Assembly (NCBI GenBank): GCA_016292135.1
Contig: JAEFAZ010000009.1
Span: 1-64,000 of the forward strand
Source: Saccharofermentans sp.
Lineage (GTDB): Bacteria; Bacillota; Clostridia; Saccharofermentanales; Saccharofermentanaceae
Reading direction: 5' to 3'
Length of the DNA: 64,000 bases
Shown: positions 62,474-64,000 of the stretch, piece by piece
Position numbering within the stretch: position 1 is the first letter of the stretch
How the letters are laid out: each line of letters starts with the position of its first letter
Notes under the pieces: generated by a model
Databases searched by the model: none
Seen by the model: the letters and a program-made list of their open reading frames with translations, nothing else
What the model was told of the DNA's origin: nothing
Position numbers and translations under genes: made by a program

Positions 62474-63166
62474 CTAGATCAACTCAGAAAGAGAATGAAT
62501 CTTTCTGTATGGCGTATCTACATCGGATGTCGGATTTGCAGCAATCAGTATAGGTGTAATACCGATTTCAGCCGCCCCATCCAAATTACAAGGGCTGTCA
62601 TCAACAAAAACAGTTTCTTTTGCATCGTGTCCACATTTCTGAAGTGCATCCAGATACATCCGCCTGTCGGGTTTAAACACCCCCAAAGAGAAGCTATATG
62701 TGGCAAAGGAAAAGAATTGGAAAACATCCAAAGCACGCAGCTGGTTCTCAATACTCGGCCATGTGTCTGAAATGATCCCGAGACGATGTGTTTTGCTGAG
62801 CGTTTGAATAACCTCTTTCGCATCCGGATAAATGATGTAGTTATCCATATTGTATGTCCGGTCTCTGGCAATTGAAGTAATCTCATTTTCAGTCAGTTCC
62901 AGTTGCAGGCTTTCAGATACAATGCGATAGTACTGATAAAACTGTTCTGCCTCCTCCTCCAGCGTATGGATCAAATGATCCTTATCCAGAAAACCCGCTC
63001 CTGCTTCTCTAGCTTTTCTGATCTGCGTCTCTGACCTTTGCTTCAGACGTTCTCCGGCTAGTTCATAAAACCGGTTCGTAAACATCCAGTCTCCGGAAGC
63101 CGGATAATCTATCGTATATCCGACGTCAAAAAATATTGCTTTTTTATCTGAGAGAAGATCGTGCAT
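62474..63166 (-). CDS. HAD-family hydrolase
   Basis: 230 residues. Motif I is FFDVGYTIDY, where the second Asp of the usual DxDGT is replaced by Gly, motif II ISDTWPS, motif III Lys in GVFKPDRRMY and motif IV FVDDSPCN. The cap is helical (about 20-100). Loss of the second Asp is seen in some haloacid dehalogenase-like and non-phosphatase members. Its codon use is visibly more AT-rich than genes to the left, hinting at transfer. No clear SD is present before the ATG. Confidence 0.8.
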   Translation of the reverse strand: MHDLLSDKKAIFFDVGYTIDYPASGDWMFTNRFYELAGERLKQRSETQIRKAREAGAGFLDKDHLIHTLEEEAEQFYQYYRIVSESLQLELTENEITSIARDRTYNMDNYIIYPDAKEVIQTLSKTHRLGIISDTWPSIENQLRALDVFQFFSFATYSFSLGVFKPDRRMYLDALQKCGHDAKETVFVDDSPCNLDGAAEIGITPILIAANPTSDVDTPYRKIHSLSELI

Positions 63167-63440
63167 AATTCATTATCGCTCCGTTTGTTCAGTCACGAAT
63201 CTACATTTTTGAACTAATATTCAATACTTATGATACACCTTCATATATACAAAGTTTATCTTATGAAAAAGAAAAAAGAATTATCAGAAAGTGTATGTTC
63301 TGCGTGGAACAACGAATGGAATCTTGTCTTTACTAACGATCAGTTGCTAACATAGAAAAACACATCAAGAACGTATCATAAATTCCATCTCAAATCATCG
63401 TAATTGTGGTCAAAATGTTGGTCAAAACGATGTTTTTAAG
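63167..63440. other. Intergenic stretch with one 12-bp tandem repeat
   Basis: No supportable gene. At 63407-63430 the unit TGGTCAAAA occurs twice with 12-base period. On the minus strand the region reads a short open tail (HRFDQHFDHNYDDLRWNL) ending in TGA, which resembles the repetitive C-terminal ends of some tyrosine integrases and may be a scar. Confidence 0.35.
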
Positions 63441-63484
63441 AAAGAGAAAATCCCGAAAGCCTTGTATATCAGGCGTTTCGGGAT
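63441..63484 (-). terminator. Terminator-like hairpin beside the tRNA fragment
   Basis: ATCCCGAAA (63450-63458) pairs with TTTCGGGAT (63476-63484), continued by GCCT/AGGC after one bulge. On the minus strand it is followed by TTTTCTCTTTCTT. It fits the original terminator of the tRNA gene whose 3' end lies next to it. Confidence 0.7.
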
Positions 63485-63492
63485 CTGAGATC

Positions 63493-63515
63493 TGGCGGAG
63501 CCGGTGGGATTCGAA
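63493..63515 (-). other. 3'-terminal tRNA fragment, probable attachment site
   Basis: On the minus strand it reads TTCGAATCCCACC followed by GGCTCCGCCA: T-loop, 3' half of the T-stem, 3' acceptor strand, G discriminator and CCA. The base sequence before it (TTAAA) cannot form the T-stem, so the rest of the tRNA is missing. The G before CCA fits tRNA-Ser best. It is typical of the displaced end left by tyrosine-recombinase integration. Confidence 0.75.
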
Positions 63516-63837
63516 TTTAATAGTTTTCGTCCTATCTGCTCCAAAACATCGATTTTAGGCACTTTTAGTCGCAAAAAGTTGAGGTTTTTTGTCAGTCAGT
63601 CCATTTAATCTCATGTTGTTCCGTTCCCGTTAGGGTACGGGTTAGGGTACGAACAAGGAGTTTATTACTTCCCCAGTAGTGGTTCCTGTATCCGATAAAT
63701 TTAGCACTCATAATCAAGTTGTTTTGATTATGTCTTTTGCTACAACTCTTATCAAAAGCCGCATACTCTCTTCTTTTTCCCCATAATCAAAATCGCTTCC
63801 TTCAAACACTATGGGGTTTAATTTTCAAATCCAAATA
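63516..63837. mobile_element. Left edge of a probable integrated element, mostly non-coding
   Basis: AT-rich sequence beyond the tRNA fragment. It holds a 12-base-period tandem repeat, GTTAGGGTACG at 63629 and 63641, and an inverted repeat CATAATCAA/TTGATTATG (63709-63717, 63724-63732). A short minus-strand open frame (about 63714-63824, containing DFDYGEKEESMRLL) has no start codon with SD and is perhaps a gene remnant. The element is inferred to continue beyond the window. Confidence 0.5.
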
Positions 63838-64000
63838 TTATGCTGTTTTAACCCTATATTTTTGCTTTAATGGGCTCATAGTCCAATCATTAAATTTAAC
63901 TAGGCCATCATTTTGCAATCTTCCTAAAACAATTCCTGGATCCCTATTGATTGAGTCTGCAAATCTTCGAATATCAGCTATTTCAAATCTATGTTTTTCC
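63838..64000 (-). CDS. C-terminal part of a HigA/ImmA-IrrE-like protein, cut by window end
   Basis: 53 codons in frame to a TAA at 63838-63840, running off the right edge. The sequence HRFEIADIRRFADSINRDP and GIVLGRLQNDGLV matches the C-terminal tail common to HigA-type antitoxins and ImmA/IrrE metallopeptidases (a GIVVGRLQ motif followed by a basic end, here LKQKYRVKTA). Such genes are frequent on integrative elements. The N-terminal part is outside the window, so the exact type cannot be settled. Confidence 0.6.
   Translation of the reverse strand, partial: EKHRFEIADIRRFADSINRDPGIVLGRLQNDGLVKFNDWTMSPLKQKYRVKTA

Noticed and set aside
63590..63720. Integrase C-terminus in the 40-codon minus-strand frame containing the RTLTRTLT repeat
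   Set aside because: The tandem repeat resembles integrase tails, but there is no catalytic region or start in the window, so I record it only as a possible scar.

Overview
The window looks like a chromosomal segment of a Gram-positive anaerobic Clostridia-type bacterium, probably from a gut or rumen lineage. This is inferred from purine-rich Shine-Dalgarno sites, GTG and TTG starts, T-box and FMN riboswitches, lipobox lipoproteins with Thr/Ser/Glu-rich linkers, ECF-type vitamin uptake, a pbuG-type purine permease and an AraC-controlled pentoside locus. No rRNA or CRISPR array was seen. One complete tRNA (Arg-CCG) and one 3'-terminal tRNA fragment are present.

Left part (1-24.6 kb). Housekeeping genes: a stand-alone GMP synthetase ATPase subunit, a MutS-like ATPase, a glmU-pth-mfd run followed by tRNA-Arg, a VanY-type carboxypeptidase, an FMN riboswitch with ribU, ttdA-ttdB with an HAD phosphatase, a degenerate GGDEF/EAL membrane protein, maf, and an SDR protein with a roughly 280-residue Glu-rich tail. 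At 21.8-24.5 kb a T-box leader precedes an unusual HTH-cupin-acyl-CoA synthetase fusion.

Middle part (24.7-43.8 kb). A minus-strand operon holds fkbH, an acyl carrier protein, a VOC protein, an MBOAT acyltransferase, thrH, a NUDIX gene and a thioesterase. By analogy with the dlt system it could make a carrier-bound three-carbon acid and transfer it to an exported acceptor; this is the best candidate for an undescribed system here. An ECF sigma/anti-sigma pair follows. A xylo-oligosaccharide locus comes next: GH3 enzyme, AraC regulator, two ABC permeases, solute-binding lipoprotein, YesL-like protein, split transketolase and xylulokinase. It would import beta-xylosides, hydrolyse them, phosphorylate xylulose and feed the pentose phosphate pathway.

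Right part (43.9-64 kb). Accessory genes: three GNATs, a purine permease, two hydrolases, a secreted esterase-like protein with two tandem LRR/transglutaminase-like lipoproteins, MATE, a methyltransferase, a Bcr-type ABC transporter beside three 11-bp repeats, and a large lipoprotein. Two small decayed genes lie between 56.4 and 58.0 kb. From about 62.4 kb the sequence becomes AT-richer. A tRNA 3' fragment at 63.5 kb marks the likely edge of an integrated element that continues past the window and carries a HigA/ImmA-like gene cut by the window end.
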